Below are positions 1-9,614 of a stretch of 62,339 nt of DNA, piece after piece. Each line of letters begins with the position of its first letter. Position 1 is the stretch's first letter. The position numbers and the translations under genes were made by a program. Source of the stretch: Candidatus Zhuqueibacterota bacterium (lineage in GTDB: Bacteria > Zhuqueibacterota > Zhuqueibacteria > Zhuqueibacterales > Zhuqueibacteraceae); assembly GCA_003576975.1 (NCBI GenBank), contig QEVD01000020.1, positions 1 through 62,339 on the forward strand, in the 5' to 3' direction. The notes under the pieces were generated by a model that had not been told where the DNA came from, did not search any database, and was given only the letters and a program-made list of their open reading frames with translations.

Positions 1-607
1 ATGGTTGGCAACTCATGCTCGACCATCAAAAAAGCGCTTGTCTTGGTTTTCATGCCTTCATATTTTAACACAGCGCCAAGCCGCGAATCAGTGATTTTTT
101 GTCATCCCTTCGGGATTCACCGTCGGCGGTACATCTTCGGCCCTGCCGATGCGCTTTCTGTAGCAGGCAATGTGAAGCACCATCCCGAACCGCGAAGCGG
201 TGACAAGATTATAGCCGTCGGCACCAGGCACCGTCCCAACCGCGAAGCGGTGGCAGGATCATAGCCAACAGCACCAGGCATCATCCCAACCGCGAAGCGG
301 TGACAGGATTATAGCCAACAGCACCAAACACAATCCCGAAACCGCGAAGCGGTGACAGAATCGCGGCCCTTGGTTGCCAGACCGCTGAGAAGTGTTCGCT
401 TTGTTGAAGTCAGGCGGGATAATGGTTTTATCCTAATCATCCTCATCACCAAACATGATCGAATTCTTAGCCTGTCAAGCAATCCTTCCTTCCAACTGGA
501 ACCACATATTCCATTTTCAGAAGTTGTACCCCGCTTCTGGCTCTGCCGGCATGCTCCTGTCAACGAGAGTCCTGCGCGAAGCAGAAAACTACAAATACCC
601 GACGGAC
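1..607. other. Non-coding stretch downstream of the polysaccharide operon
   Basis: No convincing gene is visible here. The open frames in it read through repeated DNA and have no recognisable protein character. The stretch lies just past the stop codon of the last glycosyltransferase gene of the minus-strand operon. Its main content is the tandem palindromic repeat array listed separately; I see no clear rho-independent terminator. Confidence 0.6.
191..365. repeat. Tandem array of about four 50-bp units carrying a short palindrome
   Basis: The block CCGCGAAGCGGTG(A/G)CAGGAT recurs with starts near 191, 241, 291 and 343, a period of 50, 50 and 52 bp. Each copy holds the perfect inverted repeat ACCGC-GAA-GCGGT (or CCGC-GAA-GCGG), able to form a small hairpin, followed by a partly conserved spacer containing ATAGCC and AGCACCA. 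The spacers are similar to each other, so this is a diverging tandem duplication and not a CRISPR array. Confidence 0.8.
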
Positions 608-1843
608 TTATCGTAAAGTCACGGCAAAATCAATGCGAGACGGTTCGAGAGTATTGAGATCAAGATTGTGAAAGGCTCCCGGCTCGCTGGGCTCGATCTT
701 CAAGAGTCGCTGATATTGCGCGATTACTTTGTTGGGCGCAAAAAGATCGATGGCGCGGGCACGTACATGATGGTTGAGCGCGTCCAGAGATTCGCGATGA
801 TCGAGCAACCGTTCAAAAGCCAGTACAAACTCCAGCCAGCTTGCTCCAGCAACTACTCCCATTCGCTCACGACTGATCAAACCATCCGGGTCCAATTCAT
901 AAGACAATACCGGCACTTCTCTCAACCAAGCCTCGACCATCGAATTCGGGATGCCGTCGCCACCGCGGCTGCTCGTGTTGACCAAGAGAGAGGCTGTACC
1001 CACAAGCTCCAGAAGCGCATCGCGATCAAGCCAATTCAAATGGCGAAAATCGCAGACCTTGGCAAGGCGGGAAATCTCTGCGGCCCATTCGTTTGTTGCA
1101 GAAATCGGCCCGATCATACGGAACGCCACGTTGCTGGTCTTACAGGCATCAACCAGTTTGAGAAAGAGTTCCGGCTGCTTTTCCCGTGACAACCTGCCAA
1201 TCCACAACACGAACAGCGGGTTGGCCTTCCGAAACGGTCCGGGCGGCACTTCCTGCATTGAATAGATGACATTGCCTTCACGCTGGAAGTGTTTTGCCAA
1301 CGCCTCTTGCTGGCCCTTGGTTTGGTTGACGAGGAAAGAAGCCTGCCGAATGCCACGGACATAGGTAAGGTCTTCCAACGCGCCCTTTGTCATGCGGTAG
1401 AGCCTTCTGAACGGTTGAACGTTGGCCCGTTTCGCCTTGATGGTGAATTTCCACGGATCACAACCATCTTCACCGTTGGAGCCCCAAATGAATTCGGCGT
1501 CTCGCCCTGCAGCATAAGCCTGCGCCACACCGACGAGCCACGAACGGCCCTTGACATAAACGAAATCCGGAGAGAGCCGGCGCAGCACCTGATTCACTTC
1601 CCTCCAGAAAAAGATGAAGGGCGCGATTTCGCCGGTCTTCACGTACTCAACGCCCATTCCCTCATAACCTTCGGGAACCGCATCAAAGACCCTTGCCGAG
1701 GCCACCACGAAGCTGACCTTCATACCGGACTTGCAGAACTGCTTGGCAAGATTGTAGTTCTGCAAATGCGTGCCGGTCCAGCCTTTTAAAGCCGGTGAGT
1801 AGAGGCTGTCTTGTAAGAAGCAAATGTGTTCAATACGCTGCAT
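608..1843 (-). CDS. Glycosyltransferase family 4-like protein
   Basis: A cytosolic glycosyltransferase, probably adding a sugar to the growing exopolysaccharide repeat unit; donor and acceptor cannot be read from sequence. The 411-residue protein has the GT-B layout. An N-terminal Rossmann-like half (residues about 1-200) is followed by a C-terminal half beginning at FVLWIGRLSREKQPELFLKL (about 212-231), the usual nucleotide-sugar-binding region of GT4 enzymes. The downstream segment with SRGGDGIPNSMVEAWLREVPVLSY matches the place of the family's E-x7-E motif, but only partly. It is the last gene of the long minus-strand operon, 28 nt after asnB. The final stretch is not conserved-looking. 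Family assignment is firm, specificity unknown. Confidence 0.82.
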   Translation of the reverse strand: MQRIEHICFLQDSLYSPALKGWTGTHLQNYNLAKQFCKSGMKVSFVVASARVFDAVPEGYEGMGVEYVKTGEIAPFIFFWREVNQVLRRLSPDFVYVKGRSWLVGVAQAYAAGRDAEFIWGSNGEDGCDPWKFTIKAKRANVQPFRRLYRMTKGALEDLTYVRGIRQASFLVNQTKGQQEALAKHFQREGNVIYSMQEVPPGPFRKANPLFVLWIGRLSREKQPELFLKLVDACKTSNVAFRMIGPISATNEWAAEISRLAKVCDFRHLNWLDRDALLELVGTASLLVNTSSRGGDGIPNSMVEAWLREVPVLSYELDPDGLISRERMGVVAGASWLEFVLAFERLLDHRESLDALNHHVRARAIDLFAPNKVIAQYQRLLKIEPSEPGAFHNLDLNTLEPSRIDFAVTLR

Positions 1844-1871
1844 GATTGCACCACGGTGCGGACGCTTGCGC

Positions 1872-3767
1872 TCAGTTTACCAGGGGTTGGTGATGTTGCC
1901 ACCAGGCGAGCAGAAACAGAATTGCCCACAACCGGCTGTGATGATCCCGCCTTTTGCTTTCATGCTCCCGAGCCAGCCTCGTCACAACCTCGCGATTCAA
2001 AATTTTTTCAATGCCAGACGCGGCCTGCCATTTCTGCTCCAACAACGACGCCAGCGAAATCTCGCGAAACCAATATCGCAGGGGCACGCTGAACCCGCGT
2101 TTGGGCCGGCCGGCAAGCTCCTCCCCCAGCAGTTTGGTTGCCAGCCGCCGCAGGGGATATTTCAAGGATTTTTCACTCAAGCTGCCATTGCGACGCACGC
2201 GCAGCTTGCTGCTGACCTGCATGGCCAGCGCCATCATCCGTACATCCAGCATCGGAACCCGAACCTCCAATGAGGCCGCCATGCTGGCGCGATCGACCTT
2301 GGTCAGACCATCCTCCGGCAAATAGCTATTGACGTCGATCCATTGCATAACATCGAGCAAATCGCGGCCACGTCCCGCCTCGGCAGCCAGGCCACCAAGA
2401 TAATCGGGCGTCGAGCAGGCCGCAAAAGCATCCGGCGACAGAAGCTGGCGCAGACTGCCATCGCTGAAGTAAAGCTGCAGGCCACGAACAAAGCGCTCGA
2501 GCGGTGCCTGCGCATAATAGGCCAGTGACTGCTGCTTCCACTCAAAGGGCCATAGCGCAGTGCTGACCGCAGCCAGAGCGCGGCGAGTTCTTTGTCCAAA
2601 CCGGTCAAGCTGCTCCTGGTAGAGCAAGGCGGCGAGATAGCGTTTATAACCGCCCCACAGTTCATCACCGCCATCACCGGAAAGCACAACTTTGACATGT
2701 TGCCCAATGGTCCGGCAAAGATGATGAGTAGGCAGGGCCGAGCTGTCGGCAAAGGGCTCATCGTAAATGGCGACCAAGTGGTCTAGTTCCTGCTCGACAC
2801 AGTGACTCTCGAGCAATCCGACATGATGCTCCGAGCCGATCTTTTGCGCCATGCTTTTCGCCGCAGACGACTCATCATACTCCGGCTCAGGGAACGCCAT
2901 GGTGAAAGTATGAATCGGCTGAGTGGAGGAACGGGCTCCGAAATGGGCCACCAGGCTGGAATCAATGCCACCGCTGAGAAAGAAACCGAGCGGGACGTCG
3001 CTGATCATATGATCTCGCACCGATTCGGCGAGCTGATATTCGAGCTGTTCCAGGCACGCTGCTTCATCGCGCAACGGTATATCGGCAAACGTTAGCCGCC
3101 AGTAGCGCTGTGGTTTGAGACGAGCCGCCCTTTCCCAGTTGATTTCAAGAAAGTGGCCAGGGAGAAGTTTTCTGCAGCCGCGGTAAATCGTGTGCGGGGC
3201 GGGGATGTAGCCCCACCGCAAATAAAGACCCAATGCCTGCCAGTCCAGAGACAACTGTTGATCCATGGCGGCAAGCAAACCTTTGAGTTCCGAGCTGAAC
3301 AGAAAACCGTGCGGCGTAAGCGCATAGTGCAACGGCTTGATGCCGGCATGATCGCGTGCCAGAAAAAGCTTCCGTTCATCCAGCCGCCAGATGGCGAAGG
3401 CAAACATACCCTGCAAACGCTGCAGACAGCCGCTTCCCCAGGTGAGATAAGCATTGAGCACCACTTCGGTGTCCGATTGGGAGTGAAAGCGGCAACCGTT
3501 CTTCTCCAGCTCGAGCCGCAACTGGCGATAGTTGTAGACTTCGCCGTTGTAAACAATCGCCGCCCGCCCATCGCAATCCATCATGGGCTGCGAGCCACCC
3601 GCGAGATCGATGATACTCAGGCGGCGATGACCGAGCCACAAGCGGCCATCACAGTCGCTATAACAACCGGCCTCATCCGGGCCACGGTGACGCTGCGCTT
3701 CCGTCATGGCGAGGATCGTCCGTTGATCGATGGGGCTGTCTGAGAGAATTCCGGCAATGGCGCACAT
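1872..3767 (-). CDS. asnB: Asparagine synthetase, glutamine-hydrolysing (polysaccharide-cluster type)
   Basis: A complete glutamine-dependent amidotransferase of 631 residues, the usual length for AsnB. It begins MCAIAG, so Cys2 becomes the N-terminal nucleophile of the glutaminase domain. RHRGPD (residues about 27-32), YNGEVYN (about 73-79) and SDTE (about 97-100) match glutamine-binding segments. The synthetase half carries the PP-loop SGGIDSS (about 264-270) and SGDGGDE. It would adenylate a carboxylate and amidate it; in capsule clusters such enzymes often amidate a sugar acid or aminoacyl group, which is inference here. It contrasts with the second AsnB-like protein in this window (the lasso cyclase), which lacks Cys2. 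It sits between two glycosyltransferase genes on the same strand. Confidence 0.9.
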   Translation of the reverse strand: MCAIAGILSDSPIDQRTILAMTEAQRHRGPDEAGCYSDCDGRLWLGHRRLSIIDLAGGSQPMMDCDGRAAIVYNGEVYNYRQLRLELEKNGCRFHSQSDTEVVLNAYLTWGSGCLQRLQGMFAFAIWRLDERKLFLARDHAGIKPLHYALTPHGFLFSSELKGLLAAMDQQLSLDWQALGLYLRWGYIPAPHTIYRGCRKLLPGHFLEINWERAARLKPQRYWRLTFADIPLRDEAACLEQLEYQLAESVRDHMISDVPLGFFLSGGIDSSLVAHFGARSSTQPIHTFTMAFPEPEYDESSAAKSMAQKIGSEHHVGLLESHCVEQELDHLVAIYDEPFADSSALPTHHLCRTIGQHVKVVLSGDGGDELWGGYKRYLAALLYQEQLDRFGQRTRRALAAVSTALWPFEWKQQSLAYYAQAPLERFVRGLQLYFSDGSLRQLLSPDAFAACSTPDYLGGLAAEAGRGRDLLDVMQWIDVNSYLPEDGLTKVDRASMAASLEVRVPMLDVRMMALAMQVSSKLRVRRNGSLSEKSLKYPLRRLATKLLGEELAGRPKRGFSVPLRYWFREISLASLLEQKWQAASGIEKILNREVVTRLAREHESKRRDHHSRLWAILFLLAWWQHHQPLVN

Positions 3768-3803
3768 GGGTGCTTCAATAAAGTGTGGCTGTGTTGTGTG
3801 TTT

Positions 3804-5243
3804 TCATGACTGCTTGCCCTTTTGTTGGTGCAGGGACGTCAATACTCGCTTGGCTGATTCGGCATTGTTGGATGGATGGAGGCAATTTCCATTCTTTTGA
3901 AGAATCCCAGCGATGCGTTCATTCAGCATCCGAACCTGATTTTGAACGGTGAGGCCAAGGGTCTCCAACGAACGGCGGGCTTGCTGGCCAATGTGCCGAC
4001 AATCATCCCGACACGACAACAATTCACGGATCAACTTCTGCAGTTCCTCGATGTCGCCGACCAGAAAGCCATTCTGATGGGAAGCTATGATCTCGGCCGT
4101 GCCACAGCCATCTTTGAAAACGGCGACCGGCACACCGGCAAACATGGCCTCCAAAGCAGCATTGGAAAAGGCTTCATTGTCAGAGGGAAGCACAAAAAGA
4201 TCGCACAGACTCAGCACATCATAGGGATTGCGTCTGGTGCCAAGAAACTCTACTACTGCGGCGATATCGAGTGACACGGCCAGTTGCTCGAGCGGCCGCC
4301 GCAAGTCACCGTCACCGGCGATCAATACCCGCAGCCGAGAACCGGCATGCACGAGCGGGGCTACGGCCTGCAGGAGGCGATCCAGCCGTTTGCGAGGATC
4401 CAGACGGCCAACGAAGCCGATGGTGAAAAGCTCATCTCTCTGCGTGCCCTTGCGGGCTCTCTCCAAACGTTCTGTTTCAAGGGAGGCGTCGAGACCACTA
4501 CGTGTGATTAGAAGTTTCTCATCAGAGAGTCCATACTCTCGCTGGCCAACGGACTTGAGAAAATTCGAATTAACCAGAACTAAAACTGCACGACGCCGCA
4601 GAAAATTGACGAACAACAGCCAGCGAATAAGGCGACGAATCCGAACGGCGACGTATTTCGCAGGGTGTTGCAGAGCGGCAGATGTCGGTTTCAAGTGCGT
4701 CACCTTGCTGGTTGTCATCGCTGACTTTTCATCCGGTTTGAGCGGGGCGCGCTGGAAGGGCCAGGGCGCGCTCATTTGCAAACCAGAAAGCCGGTAAACG
4801 ACGGGCCGATTGGCAAGCCACAGTCCGAGCAGAAAGGGAATGCGCGGACTGTGTAGAAATGCGACGTCATGCTGACAGGCGAGGCGCAAGGTTTGAATGG
4901 CTGCCCGGAGGCTCGTTTCGTTAGGTGATTTCAAGCTGATGACACGAATGTCAGTGTGATCAAGAAGAGCTTCGTAATTCGGCCCGGCAGGATTTTGAAA
5001 CACGACCGTCACCTGGTGCGCAAACTGACGGGTTTGTTCCCTCGCGATCAGCACAAGCTGCTTTTCTCGACCGCCCATCATGCCACTGCCGATAAAATGA
5101 ACGATTCGACGGCCACGAGGTGAGAAATACGGGACAGCATCCTCCTGTGCCACCGCTTTTAGCTCTCCCCTTTCGTTACCGGCTGGCGTTTCCAAAATCA
5201 GCTCAGTGCATTCGATTCGTGCCGATAGGTCTTGGATATTCAT
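3804..5243 (-). CDS. Glycosyltransferase family 4 protein
   Basis: A 479-residue GT-B glycosyltransferase, expected at the cytosolic side of polysaccharide assembly. The N-terminal half starts with a variable extension of about 45 residues, then HFIGSGMMGGREKQLVLIA, the glycine-rich loop of GT4 enzymes. The C-terminal half starts at FTIGFVGRLDPRKRLDRLL and contains LFVLPSDNEAFSNAALEAMFAGVPV, a clear E-x7-E motif (EAFSNAALE) that binds the nucleotide sugar. The start codon overlaps the stop of the deacetylase gene upstream by 4 nt (ATGA), so the two are translationally coupled. Sugar specificity is not predictable. Confidence 0.88.
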   Translation of the reverse strand: MNIQDLSARIECTELILETPAGNERGELKAVAQEDAVPYFSPRGRRIVHFIGSGMMGGREKQLVLIAREQTRQFAHQVTVVFQNPAGPNYEALLDHTDIRVISLKSPNETSLRAAIQTLRLACQHDVAFLHSPRIPFLLGLWLANRPVVYRLSGLQMSAPWPFQRAPLKPDEKSAMTTSKVTHLKPTSAALQHPAKYVAVRIRRLIRWLLFVNFLRRRAVLVLVNSNFLKSVGQREYGLSDEKLLITRSGLDASLETERLERARKGTQRDELFTIGFVGRLDPRKRLDRLLQAVAPLVHAGSRLRVLIAGDGDLRRPLEQLAVSLDIAAVVEFLGTRRNPYDVLSLCDLFVLPSDNEAFSNAALEAMFAGVPVAVFKDGCGTAEIIASHQNGFLVGDIEELQKLIRELLSCRDDCRHIGQQARRSLETLGLTVQNQVRMLNERIAGILQKNGNCLHPSNNAESAKRVLTSLHQQKGKQS

Positions 5244-6232
5244 TTCTCTTGTTCAGGGAAACATTGCGAGATTTCACTGAGACCCAAGCTGGACACTTGG
5301 TGGCGCGAAAAAAGAAATTCGAGGGCCTGGTCCATACGCTGCAAAAGTACACCAACCTCCGCCTCATTCTTGGCATAAGGACTCGCGCCGGGCCAAAACT
5401 CGACATTGTGGAACATCATATTTAGTACGCAGGGTTCGTCTGCATGCTTTCGCCCGATCAGGTGGCGCGCCAGGGCAATCATCTGCTCACCGCTGGCATA
5501 GGTCGGCCGAAACCATGTGGTTTTCTTCTGCACTTTCAGAATCTTGCCCATCAAGAAGCTCTGATAGCGGTTGAGTGGATTCAAACAACGCAGCAAGAAG
5601 CCGGGAATGCGGTGCCAAAAGCAGTTGTGCACAGTCACAGGCACTTCGAGAATCCGAAGTGAGCCGGCTTTGCGAAAGTCAATAGGAGACGGATAGTAAG
5701 GTTGCTTTGGCGCACCGAGAAAATTGACCCCATGCGAGGCGTCTGCATACCAGGCCATAAACGGCGTTACGCTGGAATCGACGCGATAGCCCAGCTCCTG
5801 CAGCATTGGTAGCGATTGCCGGCCGATGCCAAAGCGACCGGCGCGAAAAGAGGTGGGCGCGTAACCAAACGCGCGCGTGAAGGCCAGCGTGAGATTTTCC
5901 AGTTTCTGCCGCTCAATCTCCGGGGAATACTGCGATTGAAAGGCGGCCGTCGCCTCCGCCTCCCAATCAGCCTGGGGCTCGATATATTCGCCATGAAGGT
6001 GTGTCCCCAATTCCACCTTTCTGCCCAGGCGCTGAAGCGTGGCCACCGAATCGGCGTCGGCAATCACTTCGGGGCTGAGCAGGTAGGTGGCCTTGATGCC
6101 GTAACGCTCGAACAAAGGCTGCAGGCGTTCCGGAATGCCACGGTTAACCGCTTCGAAACGCATCGGCTTCTGCACGCGCCAGCCGGGCCCCTTGTCGCAC
6201 TCCGTGTCGATCGTAATCGCCAAATAAATCAT
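5240..6232 (-). CDS. Polysaccharide deacetylase family protein (NodB/WalW-like)
   Basis: A 330-residue protein of the NodB-fold deacetylases, which remove acetyl groups from N-acetylated sugars using a metal. The opening MIYLAITIDTECDKGPG carries the TxDxE/D first motif found in the WalW-like branch. KATYLLSPEVIADAD and the histidine pair region LGTHLHGEYIEP (residues about 77-88) give the second metal-binding motif, H-x-H-G-E. FRAGRFGIG matches motif three. No signal peptide is seen, so action in the cytosol or at the inner membrane face is likely. Both ends overlap neighbouring genes by 4 nt, which places it firmly within the polysaccharide operon. Confidence 0.82.
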   Translation of the reverse strand: MIYLAITIDTECDKGPGWRVQKPMRFEAVNRGIPERLQPLFERYGIKATYLLSPEVIADADSVATLQRLGRKVELGTHLHGEYIEPQADWEAEATAAFQSQYSPEIERQKLENLTLAFTRAFGYAPTSFRAGRFGIGRQSLPMLQELGYRVDSSVTPFMAWYADASHGVNFLGAPKQPYYPSPIDFRKAGSLRILEVPVTVHNCFWHRIPGFLLRCLNPLNRYQSFLMGKILKVQKKTTWFRPTYASGEQMIALARHLIGRKHADEPCVLNMMFHNVEFWPGASPYAKNEAEVGVLLQRMDQALEFLFSRHQVSSLGLSEISQCFPEQEK

Positions 6233-7044
6233 TTTACACCAACAGCCATAAGATATTGCGCGTTGTTCTCGGCGAGGCCGAGTTGATTCAGAATATTTTC
6301 CGCAGCGTATCCGAGCGCAGCCGGCAGATATTTTCTGATTTTGTTTGGCATACGGATAATGCCAAAACTCCGAACATTTCGGAAGCCCGCTTCTCTGAGT
6401 AAGTTCGCGATTTCATCCTTCGTAAATGCCATGCGATAGAGACCTGTGCCATTATAATTCTTATCTTCTTTAGGCTGAGGCGGTTTGATCCATCCACCCC
6501 AGCGGTAGGCCGTCAACACGAAAATACCTCCAGCAATCAACATGCTGTTGATATTTCGAACTGTCTCCACGCGTTCGGCGCTGCTCGAAATGTGCTGAAT
6601 GGTGTCCAGGCACATGGCCCTTTCAAAACGTCTTTTATCAGATTTAAAATTCGAAATGTCGGCAACCTCCGTCTCGATATTCCGAAAGTCATGCTGGCGG
6701 GCTTGACTATCAAGAAGCGCAATGCTGGCAGGAGAAAAGTCCGTCGCAAAGATGCTGACCTCGGGAAATCGCCTGGCGAGTTCGAGCGTATAGATGCCAA
6801 CGCCAGCCCCCGCATCATAGACGCGATGTCCCTTCTGCGGCTGCAAAGCGCGCATCACCAGGCCGGCTTGGGCTCGAATCCAATATTCCCCGCGATGCGA
6901 CTTGATGAAATCGTGGTAGTCTGCCGCTTGAGCATCCCTCAAGCGAATCTCTTCAAGCTGGTTCGAGCTGGGGTTGTTCTGCACGACTTGTTTGCCCCGA
7001 ATGAGATCGGTATTGGTTGAAGAATCCATAAAAGCCCCGTTCAT
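6229..7044 (-). CDS. Class I SAM-dependent methyltransferase
   Basis: A 271-residue methyltransferase. Motif I is VYDAGAGVGIYTLELA (residues about 75-90), the glycine-rich SAM-binding loop. An acidic residue follows in SIFATDFSPASIALL, and FERAMCLDTIQHIS matches motif IV. The C-terminal half (GGIFVLTAYRWGGW, EAGFRNVRSFGI) is typical of Methyltransf_11-type enzymes acting on small molecules or sugars. The first possible ATG lies about 90 nt inside the end of the upstream GNAT gene. A second ATG five codons later (7029) or a later start would shorten the overlap, so the exact start is uncertain. It likely modifies a polysaccharide sugar, by context only. Confidence 0.8.
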   Translation of the reverse strand: MNGAFMDSSTNTDLIRGKQVVQNNPSSNQLEEIRLRDAQAADYHDFIKSHRGEYWIRAQAGLVMRALQPQKGHRVYDAGAGVGIYTLELARRFPEVSIFATDFSPASIALLDSQARQHDFRNIETEVADISNFKSDKRRFERAMCLDTIQHISSSAERVETVRNINSMLIAGGIFVLTAYRWGGWIKPPQPKEDKNYNGTGLYRMAFTKDEIANLLREAGFRNVRSFGIIRMPNKIRKYLPAALGYAAENILNQLGLAENNAQYLMAVGVK

Positions 7045-8040
7045 TTAGCCAGCGTATTTGAAAATTGGATCTGAATTGTTTCGTCCAGCGGGTTTTGTAA
7101 TCCGAATCACCGCGCATAAAATTGAATTCGTTCACGCCGGAATGGAAACAGCGCTGAATAACCTCGGCCAACAGAACCTTCGAAGGAGAAAGCTTCTGGT
7201 GAGCGGAATCAAAACCGATATTCCAGTAATAAAAAATCTTCCTGAAATGAAATCCCAAGACAAAGGCGATCGGCTTCTTGTCAAGCAGTAAATAAAACAG
7301 CCGGATTTCGCCAAACCTTTTCAGCTCTTCCATCATGGCGGCAATGAACCGCCGGTAACGATCACTGGCATAGTATGAGCTGCGCGCCTTACGCGTCTGG
7401 CTGCAATGATGCAGGAAGTAAATGGTTTCAATCTCTCGGTGAATATCAGTCAAAGGCGATTCCACCACCTCCCAGTTTTTGTCGCGGAGATGATTGTGCA
7501 AACGTCGCAGATCCTGCTGAACAAAACTTTTGCTGGTGGTGGCATAATATTGTTCCGGGTATCGATGTAATAACACTTCGTTTGCTCACGCACAATCGCA
7601 CTTTCACGAACGAGAATATCTTTCAAGGCGTACAGGTTGGGAGACGTATCGGAAATATTGTGAAACAGCATCTCACCCCAAGTTAGCCGACTACGAAGCC
7701 TTGCGAAAATCGCACGAAGGGCTTGTTCCCGGTGACGCGCCACAATGAAGTCAGAAAAATCCGATTCGGGATCGCCCAGAAAAAGAACCTGGCGATAGGG
7801 AAGCATACCCCTCAGGCGAATTGTACGCACTTGCAGAGGCGCAAACCCGATAGTATCGTTCCCCTCGCGAAGGCGCAGAACCAACAAATCTTTCTTTGCC
7901 AAAAAGTGGGCGGCCCAAGTGTAGAGCCATTCATGCCGGAGATGAATGCTTTCAGAACCGGAAGCGGCAAGCAGATCATTCCATTCCTCGCGCAGGCTCG
8001 CAAACTCGGCAAGTGTGTCAATGCGTTCGATATGAATCAT
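6953..8040 (-). pseudogene. GNAT acetyltransferase of the CelD/BcsL/FemAB-like type, interrupted by a -1 frameshift
   Basis: Two overlapping open frames encode consecutive halves of one protein. The 5' half (8040 down to about 7560) starts MIHIERIDTLAEFASLREEWNDLLA and reads SIHLRHEWLYTWAAHF, typical of the N-terminal lobe of PF13480-like acetyltransferases. The 3' half reads YYATTSKSFVQQDLRRLHNHL, then ends with SPSKVLLAEVIQRCF and FNFMRGDSDYKTRW, the conserved acceptor end of the family. Reading YIDT then PEQYYATTSKSF restores the protein; this needs one extra base in the G run at 7557-7559 (plus strand). The result is either a disrupted gene or a sequencing indel. By family it would move an acyl group to a sugar amine or hydroxyl in the polysaccharide pathway. 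Confidence 0.8.
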
Positions 8041-9614
8041 CGGGTCCTGCCGCGAAAGAACTTGCGGTGGAGGGCATGCACAACCACCAAATCATCGGTG
8101 TCAAGACGAAGCATATACACCGTTGCAGCATAAACACACCAGAAAATGACAAGCTGCAGAAACCAAAGCGGCGGCGCTACTAAAAACCATTCGCTCCGCA
8201 AACCGAGCACACCCAACAAGGCAAGTCCGGCGGCAAAGGGTACTTTCCACAAGCTTGCTTTGAAGGGGTGAATGTTGAGAAAATGGCGAACCTCAAACAA
8301 GCGCACCACGTTGATGACACAATGCGTGACCGCATAAGCAAACGCAGCGCCCACGATACCTTTACGAGGGATCAAAAGAAGATAGAGTGTTACACTAAGC
8401 ACCGTGATCACAACGGAATTGGCAAGATTGACGCCCGGCTTGCCGATCATGGTCAGCACTTGCCCGCTCATGCCGAACATATCGGCAAAAAAATTTCCCA
8501 CACCGAGGATGAGGAGGGCTGCCACTGCGCCGTGAAATTCTTTACCAAAAATGCTCAAGATCGGCTCGTAAAACAATACGATCGTCAAGAAAATGGGGAG
8601 ACTAAATGCCGTGGTCCATTTCGTCACGGTTTTGTAGAGTTTTGCCATTTCGTTGTGCTGCCGGCGGGCGTGCAACTCAGCCACAATGGGGCCGAAGATC
8701 TGCATGATGGCCGTGTGCGGCATGTAAATCAACGGTTGCAGGCGTAGCGCAACTGCATACAAGCCCACTTCCAGCGGCTGACAGAACATGCCCAAAAAAA
8801 CCACATCGAGTTGAAAGGTGTGCTTGTTGAACAGGCTGGTGGCAAACAGCGTGCTCGAGAATTTCCACAACCGTTTTTTCTCGGTGGTGGCCGGCAAGCT
8901 GCGCTCACGCAGGCCGGGAAAAACTTTGAGAAGAAATGTTCCAGCCAAAACGAGAACGATCAAATCCTGCAACAGGCTGGAGGCCAGCGCGGCATAAAGC
9001 TCAAAGCCAAAGGCAAGCAAGACCACCAGGCTGATCAACTTCGTTAAATTGGCGACAACAGCGTTGGTCAGAACGACATAACCCTGCTGTTGCAAACCAT
9101 TGAGCGCCGCAATAAAGATGCTGTAAAGCGCAGTGAACAGAATGGCGATGCTCACAAACCGAAATGCCGTCGCATACTCCGGCTGTTTGATCACATAACG
9201 GCAAAACGGTTCGGCAAACAGCGCAAGCCCGAGCGCCAGTACACTGCCGGCGATAAATGCAATCTTGAGCGACAGCAGAATCGCGCCTTTGGCTTTGTCG
9301 AGCCGGCCTTCGCCCTTGTAGCTGGCGGAAAAACGATTGAGCATGCCGGCAAAACCCAACGTGGAAAAATCCGCCAGCATGCTAGTCCAATACGTGGTGA
9401 GGGTATAGATGCCATACAGCTCGGCGCCCAGCGCTCGCGTGGTGATGATGCCGGTTATGGGTCCGAGAACCTGGCTGAGCAGTTGCCCGCCGGCAGTGAT
9501 GCCTGCATTTTTTGCAATTTTCTTGAGGTAGCCAGCGGTGTCGGTGCCAACCGGCGTCTCAGTCGCCGCAGTTGCCGCTACACGTACGGTTGCTGTATCA
9601 TGGCTCAATTGCAA
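8037..9614 (-). CDS. Oligosaccharide flippase (Wzx-like, MATE/MVF superfamily)
   Basis: A 525-residue inner-membrane protein with about 12-14 hydrophobic helices, the length and pattern of Wzx/RfbX flippases that turn lipid-linked repeat units to the periplasmic face. After an Ala/Thr-rich cytosolic N-terminus (about 30 residues), the segment KNAGITAGGQLLSQVLGPITGIITTRALG (about 35-63) is the typical first helix with the conserved LG-x-x-x-Y-G pattern nearby (GAELYGIYTL). The start overlaps the end of the methyltransferase gene upstream by 10 nt, and its end overlaps the GNAT start by 4 nt. It belongs with the polysaccharide part of the operon. It is not a peptide exporter; the ABC protein upstream fits that role. 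Confidence 0.87.
   Translation of the reverse strand: MQLSHDTATVRVAATAATETPVGTDTAGYLKKIAKNAGITAGGQLLSQVLGPITGIITTRALGAELYGIYTLTTYWTSMLADFSTLGFAGMLNRFSASYKGEGRLDKAKGAILLSLKIAFIAGSVLALGLALFAEPFCRYVIKQPEYATAFRFVSIAILFTALYSIFIAALNGLQQQGYVVLTNAVVANLTKLISLVVLLAFGFELYAALASSLLQDLIVLVLAGTFLLKVFPGLRERSLPATTEKKRLWKFSSTLFATSLFNKHTFQLDVVFLGMFCQPLEVGLYAVALRLQPLIYMPHTAIMQIFGPIVAELHARRQHNEMAKLYKTVTKWTTAFSLPIFLTIVLFYEPILSIFGKEFHGAVAALLILGVGNFFADMFGMSGQVLTMIGKPGVNLANSVVITVLSVTLYLLLIPRKGIVGAAFAYAVTHCVINVVRLFEVRHFLNIHPFKASLWKVPFAAGLALLGVLGLRSEWFLVAPPLWFLQLVIFWCVYAATVYMLRLDTDDLVVVHALHRKFFRGRTR

Noticed and set aside
1-264. Open frame at the left edge on the plus strand
   Set aside because: It translates the repeat array and has no start signal, no family and no partner gene.
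191-365. Possible CRISPR array
   Set aside because: The units are tandem 50-bp repeats whose spacers resemble each other, the repeat core is only about 13-20 bp, and no cas genes are near.
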